A stretch of DNA of 64,000 nt from contig JNEU01000912.1 in NCBI GenBank assembly GCA_000697475.1, positions 202,428 through 266,427 of the forward strand. The letters are read 5' to 3'. Below are positions 51,540 through 63,224 of the stretch, in pieces (the stretch's first letter is position 1; every line of letters starts with the position of its first letter). A model generated the notes under the pieces. The model was given only the letters and a program-made list of their open reading frames with translations. It ran no database searches and had not been told where the DNA came from. This DNA is from Lichtheimia corymbifera B2541. Taxonomy: Eukaryota > Mucoromycota > Mucoromycetes > Mucorales > Lichtheimiaceae. Position numbers and translations under genes: made by a program.

Positions 51540-52736
51540 TTAGTGTATAACAAAAGGCACTGTGACGCAAGGAAAGCGGCGCTTGTGATCTTCGATGTAA
51601 TCGCCCAAGTCGCGGGCTAACATGGACTGATAGTAGGCATCATCCCGATAAATACTGAAAGCACACCAAAAGGCATGGTCGCATTTGTCTTGTAAAACGC
51701 CACCGACTACATCAGGGACACGGTGGTCGATTTGGTAACCACCCATATGAGCTGAAATTATCACGTCATCCCTGAGAAATATAGGGTGTAATATTAGTTT
51801 TTGTTGTGTAAGACATACGCAACTTGATGATCCATGGGGGAGGTATGTGGGAAACATATGTGCAAGGGACAGTCGCACTGTCGGATTTTACGTACATAGT
51901 TGCTGGCGTCCACTGCGATTGATGTCGGGGATTGAAGATCCCCATACAACCCGCCCAACCCCGCGGTAAATACTTTGAGAGGCACAAGCGGGACACTATA
52001 ATTTATGTGAAAACGCAATGATAAGGGTATATTTACACATACATTGTATTTGTGTGAGTGATATGCATGTGCATTGCATTATTTTGTCCTTGATAAACTC
52101 ACCGGCTCGCCCGTTGTGTACAATGTTTGGTGAGACCAATTCAGCCCAGGATTATTCAAATCATCGTGGGTCGGTGAAGGATAAAGTTCAGTACAGCTAC
52201 AGTGGAACACACATATCGGTTTGATAAGCATTCTGCCTTTTGTATTATCTTTTCCCTCCGGCATTTAAAGATAACAGCGATTCACATGCTTTAAGATCCC
52301 GATGAGAATGAAATGAAAAAACTTACTTCCAAAAAGCTGTGGTCTCGCCTGAATATGTACCCGCGAAACGATTAGCTTCTAGTCAAGTCATTCATGTTGA
52401 GTGGGGATACTTGCCATGCAAAAGCTTGTTCTTTCTATTTGAATTAGCCCCGTAGCAGGAAATCTCGTTGGTGGTATGGTCAACAATTAATGCACCAAAG
52501 GGAAACGATGGATTATGGATCATGACATGATCCAAAGCAAGCTGCATATAGCATTCATCTAAGGCAACTTGGTCGTCCATAGGAATATCCCGACACGGGT
52601 TAAAACTGCCATCTGGGCCAAAAGCTGGGGAGGGTGATTTGGCGGTAGTAGAAGTAGTAATAGTGATGCTGCTGGCTGACGACAAGGTGGCTACAGCAGC
52701 AGCTGCGATAACACCAAGGGATGTGAGAATTCTCAT
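51540..52736 (-). CDS. Secreted cytidine/nucleoside deaminase-like zinc protein
   Basis: Starts MRILTSLGVIAAAAVATLSS, a clear signal peptide. The deaminase core follows: ECYMQLALDHVMIHNPSFPF, GALIVDHTTNEISCYG and KLLHG-EANRF, giving the zinc-binding HGE across an intron with a GC donor (about 52424). Next are PSPTHDDLNNPGLNW, SHQTLYTTGEP and PCPACASQSIYRGVGRVVWG, giving the PCxxC zinc motif (about 51935-51990). The C-terminal exon ends at 51540 with VPDVVGGVLQDKCDHAFW. This is the CMP/dCMP deaminase superfamily, near tRNA-A34/guanine deaminase types. A signal peptide on this fold suggests action outside the cell or in the secretory pathway. Substrate unknown. The permease at 53208 could import purine or pyrimidine bases, but the two genes are divergent and co-function is only a guess. 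Confidence 0.82.
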
Positions 52737-53207
52737 TCTTGTTTGTAATAATAGACTAGCAGTAAAAGAAAGGGAAATAGGAAATCGATATCCATTACAG
52801 TATTCAAATGCTTAGGCCATGCTGTATATGATCATGTTGGTAAATCTCATAGCGATTTCCTTTCTTTATCTCTCTGTACTACGCTCCTATCGTTATCTAC
52901 TTCTATCATATCATCTTGTCTTTTATCAACAAAAACGACAGATTGCTAATCCATAATCACGTCAAAGTTATATTTTCGAATCTGCCAGCGTATAAATAAT
53001 TGAATGAAAGCATGTTTGACGTTTGCAGCAGAAGCTATCATTTTGAGCTATTACCCGTGTTAACGTGGCATTCACCACATCCATCTTTGCCCTTGCTTTC
53101 TCAACACGTTTGCATTATCATTGACGCTAAAGCACACCCATCAATACACGCAATACATATTTATTATTATCGCAACAAGGAACATCCTGGTTGAGGAGCC
53201 ACAAGAC
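52737..53207. other. Divergent promoter region (deaminase / purine permease)
   Basis: About 470 bases between divergent start codons. No gene is supported. A shared regulatory region is possible. Confidence 0.45.
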
Positions 53208-55181
53208 ATGTATTACCCAAAGTCAATGCCGCCTGTTTTGGATCAATCGTTTGTTACTCGAACCAAGCGTAAGCTTACCACTGTCGATGGATGGTTTGGG
53301 AGATACGACTATCGCGCCTTTTGGTAGGTGGCATATCTTTCATAGATAAGAGTCAATTTCATGCATCATTCATTAATCCCGCACTTTGTTCCTCCGCAGC
53401 TTGCCTCGTCTTCCTTTCATCAAACAAAGAAACAACACTTCCCCATTCTATGGACCGAATGATCCCATTCCGATATTCCTTGCCCTTATCATGGGGTTAC
53501 AACGTAAGTAGCTTCACTCATACATCGCCCATTCAAGTATTGACTTTGTTTCGCCGCAATGCAACAGACTTCCTCACCGTGATCGGTGGCCTCATTACTC
53601 CAACGATCCTTATCTCAGGGGCTGGTAGCAATGCTCTTAATCTTGATCAAGAAACCAGGCAGTACATGATATCAGCGTCATTGATTGTTTCAGGGTTGAT
53701 GAGGTTTGTGTGTGCTGTCCATGTAGTATAAAACGTCCTGTCACTCACAGCAACAACGTTTATAGCTTGTTACAGATTATCCGCGTCAAGATACCAAAGA
53801 CACGCTTCTATATTGGTGCCGGGTAAGTTATACATCATAAGGTTATGTATCATTCTAACACTGATATTTGTAGTCTACTTCAGGTCACAGGCGTTTCATT
53901 TGCCAATCTCCCTGCAGCTCAGGCATTGGTCAGCAACATGTACAAGAGTAAGTATATATTACATATAGCAGAAGTCATTTACTTATTATCATGGTATATA
54001 TGTATGTAGGTGGTGTATGTCCTACTCAAATATTGGATGATGGCACGACTGAATACCTTCCATGCCCTGACGCATATGGTGCTATCCTGGGTACACAAAT
54101 GATCTGTGCGTTGCTTACGATCGGTATCAGTTTCCTACCGCCACGCATGATCCGCAAGCTATTCCCAAAGATTGTGACAGGAATTGTTCTTTTGGTGATT
54201 GGGAGCTCTTTATTGACTTCTGGAATGGAAAATTGGGCTGGTGGATCAGGTCCTTGCATGTCACGACCCACTACAGGCGATTATGTACTATGTCCCAACA
54301 ATGCAGCTCCACATGCACAAGCTTGGGGTAGTCCTGTCAACTTTGCTCTAGGCGCCTCGGTATTCTTTACTATCATACTCATCGAATTGGCGGGATCGAT
54401 CTTCCTCAAGAATATATCAGTCGTAATTGGATTGGTGGTTGGATGTATCATTGCTGCTGCCATTGGCATGTTTGACGGTGCAAGCATCCCCTGCTGCAAC
54501 CTTTCTCTGGGTCAAGACATTCAAGTGTGTACCTTGACATGAGCATTGAATGCCTCGGTGATTTGACTGCAGCATGTGATGTATCTGGCATGGAGATCCA
54601 AGGTCTCAGGCGTCTTTTCTGGTTTGGCAACAAGCATGGGTGTCGTTACCTTTAGTCAAAACAATGGCGTGATTGCTGTCACTCGCTGTGCCAACCGATA
54701 TGCAGGCGTTGTTTGTGCGGTGCTCATGATCCTATTTGGCGTCTTTTCCAAAATCTCGGCAGCATTTTTGGCTATTCCCTCACCATTGATTGGAGGCATG
54801 TCGGTGTTCCTGTTTGCGTCAGCTTCAGGAATTCGTATCCTAGGATATCTTGATTGGACACGTCGTGATCGTGTGATCATAGCAGCTTCGCTCGCTCTCG
54901 CTCTTGGTGTCTCGCTTGTGCCTGATTGGTTTACCTATGTAATGCCCAATGTCGAAAACTCGGCTCTGCAAGGTTTCTACGATGCTATCTCGACCGTGGT
55001 TGGAACTGGCTATATTATGGGAGGCATTCTTTCCATCCTACTCAACCTCATTTTACCCCACGAGAAGGACCTTGGTCAAGATGAAAAACAAGTTATTAGT
55101 GGTGCTGGTCGAATGTTTATGGATGAAGAGGCAGGAACTATTTACACCAAAGATAATAACGATCAGCGTCAAGAGCATTGA
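53208..55181 (+). CDS. Uric acid/xanthine permease (NAT/NCS2 family, UapA-like)
   Basis: From ATG 53208: KLTTVDGWFGRYDYRAF-CLPRLPFIKQ, FYGPNDPIPIFLALIMGLQ-HFLTVIGGLITPTILIS (the QHFL start of the family), TRQYMISASLIVSG, then IIRVKIPKTRFYIGAG and ANLPAAQALVSNMYK. The large exon 54008- holds ILGTQMICALLTIGISF, VNFALGASVFFTIILIE and membrane helices. The NAT signature reads SQNNGVIAVTRCANR (about 54655-54700), as in uric acid/xanthine carriers. The C-terminal tail is hydrophilic. These proton symporters import xanthine and uric acid as nitrogen sources. Between about 54500 and 54625 the frame breaks and two segments (after LWVKTFK, and after GMEIQG) are missing relative to the family, so the product may be non-functional as read. 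Confidence 0.85.
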
Positions 55182-55597
55182 AGAGCCCGTGTTTTTTGCA
55201 ATACACTAGCATGTAATATAGCTTATATCCTGCACAAAGGACAGTACATAGTTATCACTTAATATCAATATGTATCAATATATATTTATAATGTTGCTCA
55301 TTTCCAAATACATAATGAACCTTTTGATAGAAACGTATTGTCAGCTACCCTAATTTGGTCATTTCATTATCGATGCATGCATCAGTCCTAGGCTCTTATC
55401 GAACGACAATGGCTTCATCATATTTAGGTATAATCAATATATATGTCAATCCTTTTGGAGAGATTGTGCGAAAAATGTACACGAAGGGTGCAATTGGGAG
55501 ATGGGGTATATAAAATATTTCTATCGACTGGATCCTTCAGGTACCGTGGTGCCTTCACCTCCAGAGCGTTGTGTAGTCTTTTTGATTCCTTGTTCTT
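55182..55597. other. Convergent intergenic region
   Basis: AT-rich sequence between the permease and lipase 3' ends. No gene is seen. Confidence 0.4.
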
Positions 55598-58281
55598 CTA
55601 TTTTCTCTTTGAAGCCTTCATGGCCACTTTCATCCAGGATACCAGCTTGCTTCGAATCTGTACTAGTGCGGCCAGTTCCCACCATAAGACACGCCGAGCA
55701 TCCGTTCTTTCGATCACGATTCGGGTATCATTGTGTGGTGCTGGGTCCTAATAAACAATGAGCGACGATGTATAATAATAGTACCGAGCGAATTACTTAC
55801 CAGCCAGAATTGATACACTTTTCCTGCTACGTATAACTGCATAGAAATAAATAAGCACCGTGGATTCTCCATGGACTCGAGGCAACGCTTACGACATTCA
55901 GCAATTCTCTCAAACGCAGCTTCCCATTGCTTTCCTTCCGGTTTATCAGTCAGCAATTGGCCAATACCAAGATTTTGAGCAGCTTCGGCACTGGCAATGA
56001 TCAATTCTTTGATATCCATCATCGAGCCATAACTCAACTTGCTGACAACATCATCCGCAAAAACAATCGATTGAATGTGATCCTATAAAAGACGCAAGTT
56101 AGCATTGAATGCTTTGTAGTAGTAACCTTTGGGAACACTTGCCTTGTATTGCTCAGCTAGATCAAGACTTAATCCGCAAGCAGGTGCATATCCAAAACAT
56201 TTGAGCTGGAATTTTTCCTTCTTGTCCTTTTGGAATTCATCCATGAAATCGAGCAGCATGATCGTCAGTATGGAAGCGCACCAAGACTGTGACCGACAAT
56301 ATAAAGGGCGTTGGTTGAGTGCTCATTCGAATAAGCAACAAGCTGTGGTGCAACATGGCGGAAAAACCACGTGGCTGCAGACTAAGATTTGTGTGTGTGA
56401 GAGCAAATCCTTCGCTTTCCTTGTCCAACGCTCTCTTTACCTTCATTCCTTTATGCACTAGTCCTCCACGCCATGGTTCGTATTCGCAAACAAGATCTGT
56501 CATGGTATCGAATGCACTCTATCATGGACCATTGGCTATTAGTCTGATTCATTTCCAACCTCACCCCTATCCATCCCTTGCTTACCATTGTACCCCGTAT
56601 ACACAATACAATTGAGTTTGTTGGTCTGTCTCGAGTGATGAAATAGCTTGGTCGAAAAGCTTCAGCTGCCCGGAATTCATACGCCAAAACATCTTCCTTT
56701 GGGATGGAGAGATATTCAACGACAGAAAGCACATCCGAGTGATCACGCATAGCATCCGAGAAATAGCCGTTTCCTTTTCCAATGAAATTCAATCCTTTCC
56801 AGCCATACGATGCCACCGAATATTTCCAGAAATAGGCTGCCAATTCAATCTCTGACAAGTCCTCGACAACATCCCAGGTCCGGTCTCTTGGTAAATCCAT
56901 AGAATCGTTCAAGCATGGAAAACCCGGTCAAGATTTGGATATTGGATAATTCAAAACCTTGTCCCTATTATACTTTAGTCAATCATTCCATTTTCCTCCA
57001 TCACCACTCAACTTACAAATGCAGCAAGCAACTTGCCAATAGCCTTGAGCACTTGATTTGTTTCCTTATTCACGGTCCAGGAACCAATGGTGCTGAGCAA
57101 AGGAAATAATCTGACACCATCATCCTCTTCTTCCAATACATTAACTGTTTCAGCCATCTCCGCCTTGGTTGTACGCACGGATCGTGATGCAGCAGGTTGT
57201 TGTTTCCCTTCAGTAGCAGTAGCAGCAGGACCAAATCCAAACCAGCTTGACATGGCTTGTAAAGGGGTTGGATTGTTGTTGTTGGGTAGCTCCTTGGTTG
57301 TTGGCTCCACTGGTGCAGATTGTTCCCGTAAGCTTTGAGATGTACGTTTTCTGCTGAGAGCCAGGGGTTGTTTGAGAGGAGTGACGCCCAAGTCTCCATT
57401 GGTATTGTTTCCCTCTTCCTCGTCACCTCCATCACTTTCATCTGGATAATCCAATCCATCTGGTAACGACTCTTTATCAGATGATCCACGTCGTGTATTG
57501 TTGCCGTTGCCATGTTCCTCATACTTTTGAAAAGCGATAGCTCATACCACGACGACGGCCTACCACACCATTACTACCGATACTGCTACCACCACTGCTG
57601 CGTCGACGTATGGATAAATTCGCCAAGTCAGCCAAATCGCCACTTGATTCTCCAGTAGTATCATTGTCTCCATGTGATTCATCTTCTTGATAAATGTAGG
57701 ATATCTTTGCTTGTATAGCACCAACATTGGTAGCCATGGTTTTGGCACGACCCACACGTGAGCTTGCACCCGTTGATAGCCGTTTGTCCCAAATCTCATA
57801 GTAACTTGTAAATGTCTCTGGCATGCCACGTAAGGTTTTAAGCCGGATCTCGGCCCGACCCACGTGTTTATCCGGCAACAGCATGTATGAGTCGTATAAA
57901 TCAAGCTGGACAGTGTCGAAGAGCTGTGCATGGAAAGTGACCTTGAATTCAAAGCTCTCGTGCCATCGACCTTGCGGATATTCTGATACTGAAGTCTCGT
58001 ATAGCTGATCTATGCAAATTCATGTTATCGCTATACCTGTAAAACGCCACCTATTTTCCCTTGAACTCACCTCCCATTGTCAAGACAACATAAGGCCGCT
58101 TGACAGGCACATTCAGATAGCAGCTGTGAATTTGAATCTATATTCTTCCGTCAATGACAAGACCCCAATGGAAAGCTTCATATTCTTGTTTCAGCCACTA
58201 CAATAATATACGTACACGTAGTTTCCCATGTTCAATAGGAGGTGACGATCGTTGATAGGAAGGATAATGGTTTATTGACAT
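55598..58281 (-). CDS. C2-domain class 3 lipase (diacylglycerol-lipase-like)
   Basis: ATG at 58281 (MSINHYPSYQRSSPPIEHG). A C2-like domain follows: YLNVPVKRPYVVLTMGDQLY, WHESFEFKVTFHAQLF, LDLYDSYMLLPDKHVGRAEI. A long acidic/serine-rich linker has RRRSSGG and QAMSSWFGFGP. The lipase part has VVEDLSEIELAAYFWKYSVA, FRPSYFITRDRPTNSIVLCI with RGTM, and EYEPWRGGLVHKGM. The nucleophile elbow is ALYIVGHSLGA (about 56285-56320), followed by LTIMLLDFMDEFQ and CFGYAPACGLSL. The catalytic Asp region is IVFADDVVSKLSYGSMMD, and KVYQFWL-DPAPHNDTRIVIE closes the domain. This matches fungal sn-1-specific DAG-lipase-type proteins. A one-base loss seems to follow GHSLGALPY near 56270. The last exon ends at 55598 in this frame; a neighbouring frame is open to 55521. 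Confidence 0.82.
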
Positions 58282-58673
58282 TGGCGTAAAAACGAGAGAG
58301 AGAGAGAGAGGTGAGCAAAAGTGTTGGGGGGAGGAGCTTCGAATTAAAGCCAAAAACGGTGTCTAGCGGACTTTACTTAGTTTTCATATGCTTGCAAGCA
58401 ATCATGCGCACAGAGGGGGATGTCTTCGTTGTAGTACAACCATTATCATTCATTGTGACACCTTTGTTTTTATACATTGACAAGGATGATTCTCTCTCGC
58501 TTTACTCTTAATATGCCTGGTATGAAAAGGGACGACAATGTTTATGGTAGATGCAGGACATTCAATGAAACTCCAGTTGAAAATGAATCAACGAGTAAAA
58601 GAATGTCCCAGTTCCGTGGGTAGGTTTTTCCTCTTCTTTCTCTTTCCACTCTTACTTTTTTTCCTCCAAAATC
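58282..58673. promoter_or_regulatory. Divergent promoter between lipase and C1-RhoGAP genes
   Basis: The 392 bases separate two start codons pointing away from each other. A GA microsatellite lies at about 58295-58310 and CT-rich tracts at about 58490 and 58630-58665, just before the RhoGAP start. Confidence 0.5.
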
Positions 58674-61054
58674 ATGCAAAGACGTCAATCTCAACCCAAC
58701 CCCATGACGACAGCTTTTTCTACCGATTATCCTCATCATCAACATCCATTAAAATCACCTACTCATTCTATTTCTTCCTCTTCATCCACACCCTTGTCAC
58801 TTCTCGCACTACCATCCACTGATGAAAACCGTCGCCCTTCAACAGAAACATCGTCACCATCGTCACCCGCTGAACTTGAACGTGAACTACATCACATGTC
58901 CACCCGATTACAACAAGCAGAATCAAGAATTGATAGACTCAAGGTAAGCGTTGGCAGGGGATGATGGTATACGGAAGGAGAGGGGGGTACGAAAGGTGTA
59001 AATGGCGGGTAAAAAAGTGTTATTATACATGTGCGGCCGGATTGCAATTCACACTGCTTTGTAATTTTGGCACCAAGTCAGCCAACCGAATGTCCATAGT
59101 AGCTGATTCCCCGGATCAAGTGTGCAAGCGTGCTAGTGAGAATGCCATAAAGGACCAAGTACAAGATTTATACATGACAAAAACACGCCTTGAGCAAACG
59201 TGCAACGACCTGCGACAAGAACGTGATAAGCTGATGGCAGAAATCGCAGCTCTTATTGATCATCCTCCCAATAACAAGATAGAGTATGTATATAAGGGTT
59301 CTTCATTGCTGGCTTTACTCACGATGTGATACAGGGCAGATGTGTGGGAAAAGATGATCTTGGGACCATTTGAAACACAGTTGTCATCGGTGCGTCATGA
59401 TATCCAGGAAGCACAAGCTGAATATGACCGATTGGATCAAGCACGTAATGAAGTCATGAGTGATATGGTGCTTCTCAATACCAAAAACGCTGAACTGAAC
59501 GCTCTCAACAACGATCTTTCACGGCGCATGACTCAGAGAGAACGTGAAGCTGTGGCATTCATGGCAGGTACCAATTTCTTGGATACGGCTGGGAAGAAAC
59601 ATTCGGATGAAATTGCATCTGCAGAAGAAGAAACAACGTCAAGATTGAGGAAGCTCAAGAACAAACGCATGATGTTTTTTGGAAAGTCACCATCCACATC
59701 CACCTTATCATCCACATCATCCTCTCATCAACGCAAGAGCAGCAATAGTTGTTTATCCATCAATGGAGATGATCCACAGCCACAGCCACAACCACAACAG
59801 CATCGGCTTGTACAAAGCAAGAAATTCATACGTCCAATGAAATGCGAAGGCTGCGGTGAAAAAATATGGCGAGCATCCGAATACAAATGCCAAGGCAAGA
59901 AAGGGTGAGAGTGGGATAGTTTGGGAAGGTTATAACATGTATGATGACTGTGTCAGAGCTTTTCATGCTAACACTACTATCATTACGCTTATAGCTTGTG
60001 GCGCTGTGTGCCATACCAAATGTATCCCCAATATACCCCCATGCACAGACAACCAAAATGATAATAGTGTGCCTCCACCCCTACCACCCAAGGAGGAAAG
60101 AACAAGTAAGAAGGATTAACGTACCTTATGATCTATGCGAGCTCACTCTTTTTTGGTTACAGTGTCCATGGTTTTTGGAAACGACTTGGCCACACAAATA
60201 CAGCTTGAGCATGGAAGCATCCCTGTCATTGTTCAAAAGTGTGTGGAAGCTGTGGAAGCCCGAGGTATAATAAACTCCTCCTCCCCTTGTTAAAGCACAC
60301 ACTGACACTCTTTAAAGGTATGGATTCTGAGGGCATTTACCGCCGTTCAGGAGGTGCAGGTCAAACGCGTGAGATCCAACAACTTTTTGATCAAGGCAAA
60401 GTGCCCGATCTCACTGATGATGTATCCAAATGGAATGACATATCAGCCATACAAGCGTACTCAAGCTATATTTTCGAAATCTACCCGATCCTCTCTTTAC
60501 ATTTGCTTTGCATGATAGTTTCATTCAAGCTATCCGTAAGTGTGGTGTGAATGGGGGGGGGGAAATGGAATATATACAAGCATGCAGGGATTAATGATGC
60601 ATCGCAGTTAATAAGGATCCTGGACAGCGACTTGATATTTTCCATCGCCTCTTGCATAATGCCCTTCCGTCTGAGAATTACAATACGCTCAAGCACTTGA
60701 TTCGACATCTCGTAAGGTATCGTGTCGTTGTTGACGAGGATGATGATGGATAAAGAACATGGTAACTGATATACGTGTGTGTGTGATAATAGAGTTCAGG
60801 AACAACATCACGTCAATTTAATGAACACTCGCAACTTGGCGGTCGTATTTGGACCCACGTTATTGCGTAATCCAGATGAAAACAAGGACCTCTTGGAAAT
60901 GAATCGAAAGATTGAAATCATCGATTACATGATAAGAAATGAGCATGAGCTATTCAACGATGATGGACATCAACATCCAATGGCCAGTGAAGCTTCATTT
61001 AATACCTATACGACAACTACTGATGAGACGATTGCAAGCCCTGATACGTTGTAA
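58674..61054 (+). CDS. RhoGAP protein with coiled-coil and C1 zinc-binding domain
   Basis: ATG at 58674 (MQRRQSQPNPMTTAF). After a Ser-rich start come coiled-coil segments (ELERELHHMSTRLQQAES, LYMTKTRLEQTCNDLRQERD, EAQAEYDRLDQARNEVMSDM). A C1 domain follows: KFIRPMKCEGCGEKIW, YKCQ-ACGAVCHTKC, PNIPPC. The intron inside the C1 domain (about 59899-59995) uses a GC donor. The RhoGAP domain has GMDSEGIYRRSGGAG with the arginine finger, FALHDSFIQAI, DIFHRLLHNALPSENY, and NTRNLAVVFGPTLLRNPDEN. These proteins accelerate GTP hydrolysis by Rho/Cdc42 and shape polarity and the cell wall; C1 binds membrane lipid. The frame breaks near 60463, where one added base gives LYFRNLPDPLFTFALHDSF, so an assembly error is likely. 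It shares a promoter region with the lipase. Confidence 0.85.
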
Positions 61055-61569
61055 GCGACACATAGATATCAGACCCCTCCCCATCTCATATGTCAAAGTA
61101 CTGTACGCTCATGTTCATATGAAGTCGCATGTATTGAAGCCAGTTGCTATCCATAAATAAAGCTGTTTCTATATAACGCCTATCTGCTGTTCTAAGGCCT
61201 TGAGACAAGTTGCTTCAAGTAACTTGAGACAATGGAGCAAGTCTTGCTAATGGAGAGTGCTGTTGCGTTTGATTGTGGTCGAGGATTGTACAAGAGCCGG
61301 TGAAGTGTCAGTAAACGCGAGTGGCGTGGTGGAGTGCACACGTCATGCACTTGTCATTCAGTTGGAGACAAATAGGATCAAGACAACTGTAGACATGACA
61401 TCGTGGGTTGAAGCAGGACAATCATTCGCAGGTGGTGGTTGTAGTTGAATGGGGTCAACAGTTGAGAATGGGAAAAAGGAAGAAGCTGCAAGTGGAAGAG
61501 GTGGAAATTAAACCTGTCAGGCAGACAAGCATATCCATGTACACTGATATCAATGCATGATATTGGAAT
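61055..61569. other. Region without supported genes before the repeat array
   Basis: Short frames only, for example 61257-61448, without a domain. It marks the boundary between normal gene space and the repeat array. Confidence 0.4.
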
Positions 61570-62182
61570 TGCCTGTCTCGAACCTCAAACTTACACACAA
61601 TATGCTCTAGGACATGCTTAACAACTTTGTATTAATAAAGAACCCACACTTCATTTGAAAATTTCGAAAAGTAGAGCATAATGTGGGGTTTACTATGATG
61701 GGCGGAAATTGGGAAAGCGCCGGATCTATGAAAAAGTCAATCACTATGTAGTTTCTTGGGATTCCCCATTTCGCACTTGAAACTTGGTCAGAAGGTACTC
61801 TCGCACATGCTGATCAACTTCATTCATTTAAAAACCGCATGGTTCATTATCAACAGTTGAATGCCGGCCAGCCTGAATGTAGGAGAAAGTAGGGTAGACG
61901 CTCCTGCTCCCCGAGATCGCCCACCTCGAACCTGAAACTTTCACACAACATCCTTTCGACCACGCCGAGCAATTTCGTTCCCAAAAAGACCCCAGAGTTC
62001 ATTATTAAAAGCTTGAATGTAGGAGAGACGACGAATGGGTGGAAACATAAATAGGGTGTACAGCCGTGCGCGCCGATATTGGCCATGGCGACGTCGAAAC
62101 TTTGTCACGAGATGCTCTCGGTCATATTGATCAACATCGTTCTCATAAAGCCTCTACATATCATTATGGAGATTTGGAGAAA
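61570..62182. repeat. Degenerate direct copies of the array B-arm sequence
   Basis: Four diverged copies start near 61575, 61771, 61920 and 62093. Each has the order GAAAC(T)TT...CAACTTNGTT...CCCA..CTTCATT, as in the better-kept B units downstream, and all four face the same way. They look like an older, decayed part of the same array. Confidence 0.55.
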
Positions 62183-62394
62183 CAGGCACTTCATGTTTTA
62201 CCTATGCTATAAGCGCGATGCTATATGACAAGTGGTGTTTGTTCATTGTGAAGTACCTTGACCCAGATAGAGCCGAAGATGCAGAGGGGCGTGTTTGTGT
62301 AACACAGCTCATTTGCATGATACTTCACAATGAACAAAGACCACCTTTCATATAGGATCACGCTTACAGCATATATAAAACATAAAGGTGCCTG
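62183..62394. repeat. Inverted repeat A1 of the array
   Basis: The left arm 62183-62255 and right arm 62321-62394 are imperfect reverse complements of about 73 bases (CAGGCAC...GTGAAGTA against TACTTCAC...GTGCCTG). They flank a 65-base spacer containing AGCTCATTTGCATGA. There is no open frame. It can fold as a long hairpin. Confidence 0.8.
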
Positions 62395-62700
62395 TATCTC
62401 TAAACCTTACAATGAAACGTGGGGTCGTTCATAGAACAAAGTTGCTCGTCGGGGTGAAGCGCACCTTGGGTGCAAGTTTCACGATCAACCTCACCGATCC
62501 TAGATTTCGCAATGTCACCACCAGCCAAAGTGGTTCGAGGGTCAGCCTCTTGAATTTTTTTTGACGAGGCTGGTGGTGACATTGGGTGAATCTGAGAATG
62601 GCGAGGTTCATCGTGAAACTTGCACCCAAGGTGCGCTTCACCCAGCCGAGCAACTTTGTTCGATTGAAGAGCCCACGCTTCATTGTAAGGTTTAGAGATA
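62395..62700. repeat. Inverted repeat B1 of the array
   Basis: Arms of about 132 bases (62395-62526 and 62568-62700) flank a 41-base loop. Each arm contains the internal palindrome GCACCTTGGGTGC or its complement, and GTTGCTCG/CGAGCAAC. It abuts A1 on the left and A2 on the right without spacing. Confidence 0.8.
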
Positions 62701-62914
62701 CAGGCACCTTTATGTTTTTACATATGCTGTAAACGTGATGCTATATGACAAGTGGCCTTTGTTCATTGTCAAGTGGGTAGACCCCGATAGTGCCGAAGAT
62801 GCAGACGGACTTCTTTGTGCAACACTGCTCATTTGCATGATACTTCGCAATGAACAAACGCCACTCTCCATATAGCATTACGCTTAAAGCATATGTAAAA
62901 CATAAAAGTGCCTG
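62701..62914. repeat. Inverted repeat A2 of the array
   Basis: Arms 62701-62774 and 62841-62914 repeat the A1 design. The tandem period from A1 is about 518 bases, and the spacer is in the same orientation as in A1. Confidence 0.8.
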
Positions 62915-63224
62915 TATCTCTAAACTTTACAATGAAACGTGAGCTCTTCCATAGAGCAAAGTTGCTCGTCGGGGTCAAGCGCACCTTGGGTGCAAGTTTC
63001 ACGATCGTCGTGGCCATTCACAGATTCACCCAATGCCACCACCAGCCAAAGTCGAAAAAAAATTCAAGAGGTCGACCCGATCGACTTTGGCTGGTGGTGA
63101 CAATGGGTGAATCTGAGAATGGCCACGACGATCGTGAAACTTGCACCCAAGGTGCGCTTGACCCCGCCGCGCAACTTTGTTCGATTATAGACCCCACGTT
63201 TCATTGTAAATTTTTTGGTTATGG
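62915..63224. repeat. Inverted repeat B2 of the array
   Basis: The long arms 62915-63054 and about 63081-63220 pair closely, including CGATCGTCGTGGCCATTC and its complement, around a 26-base A/T- and purine-rich loop. This is the best-matched hairpin of the array. Confidence 0.8.
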
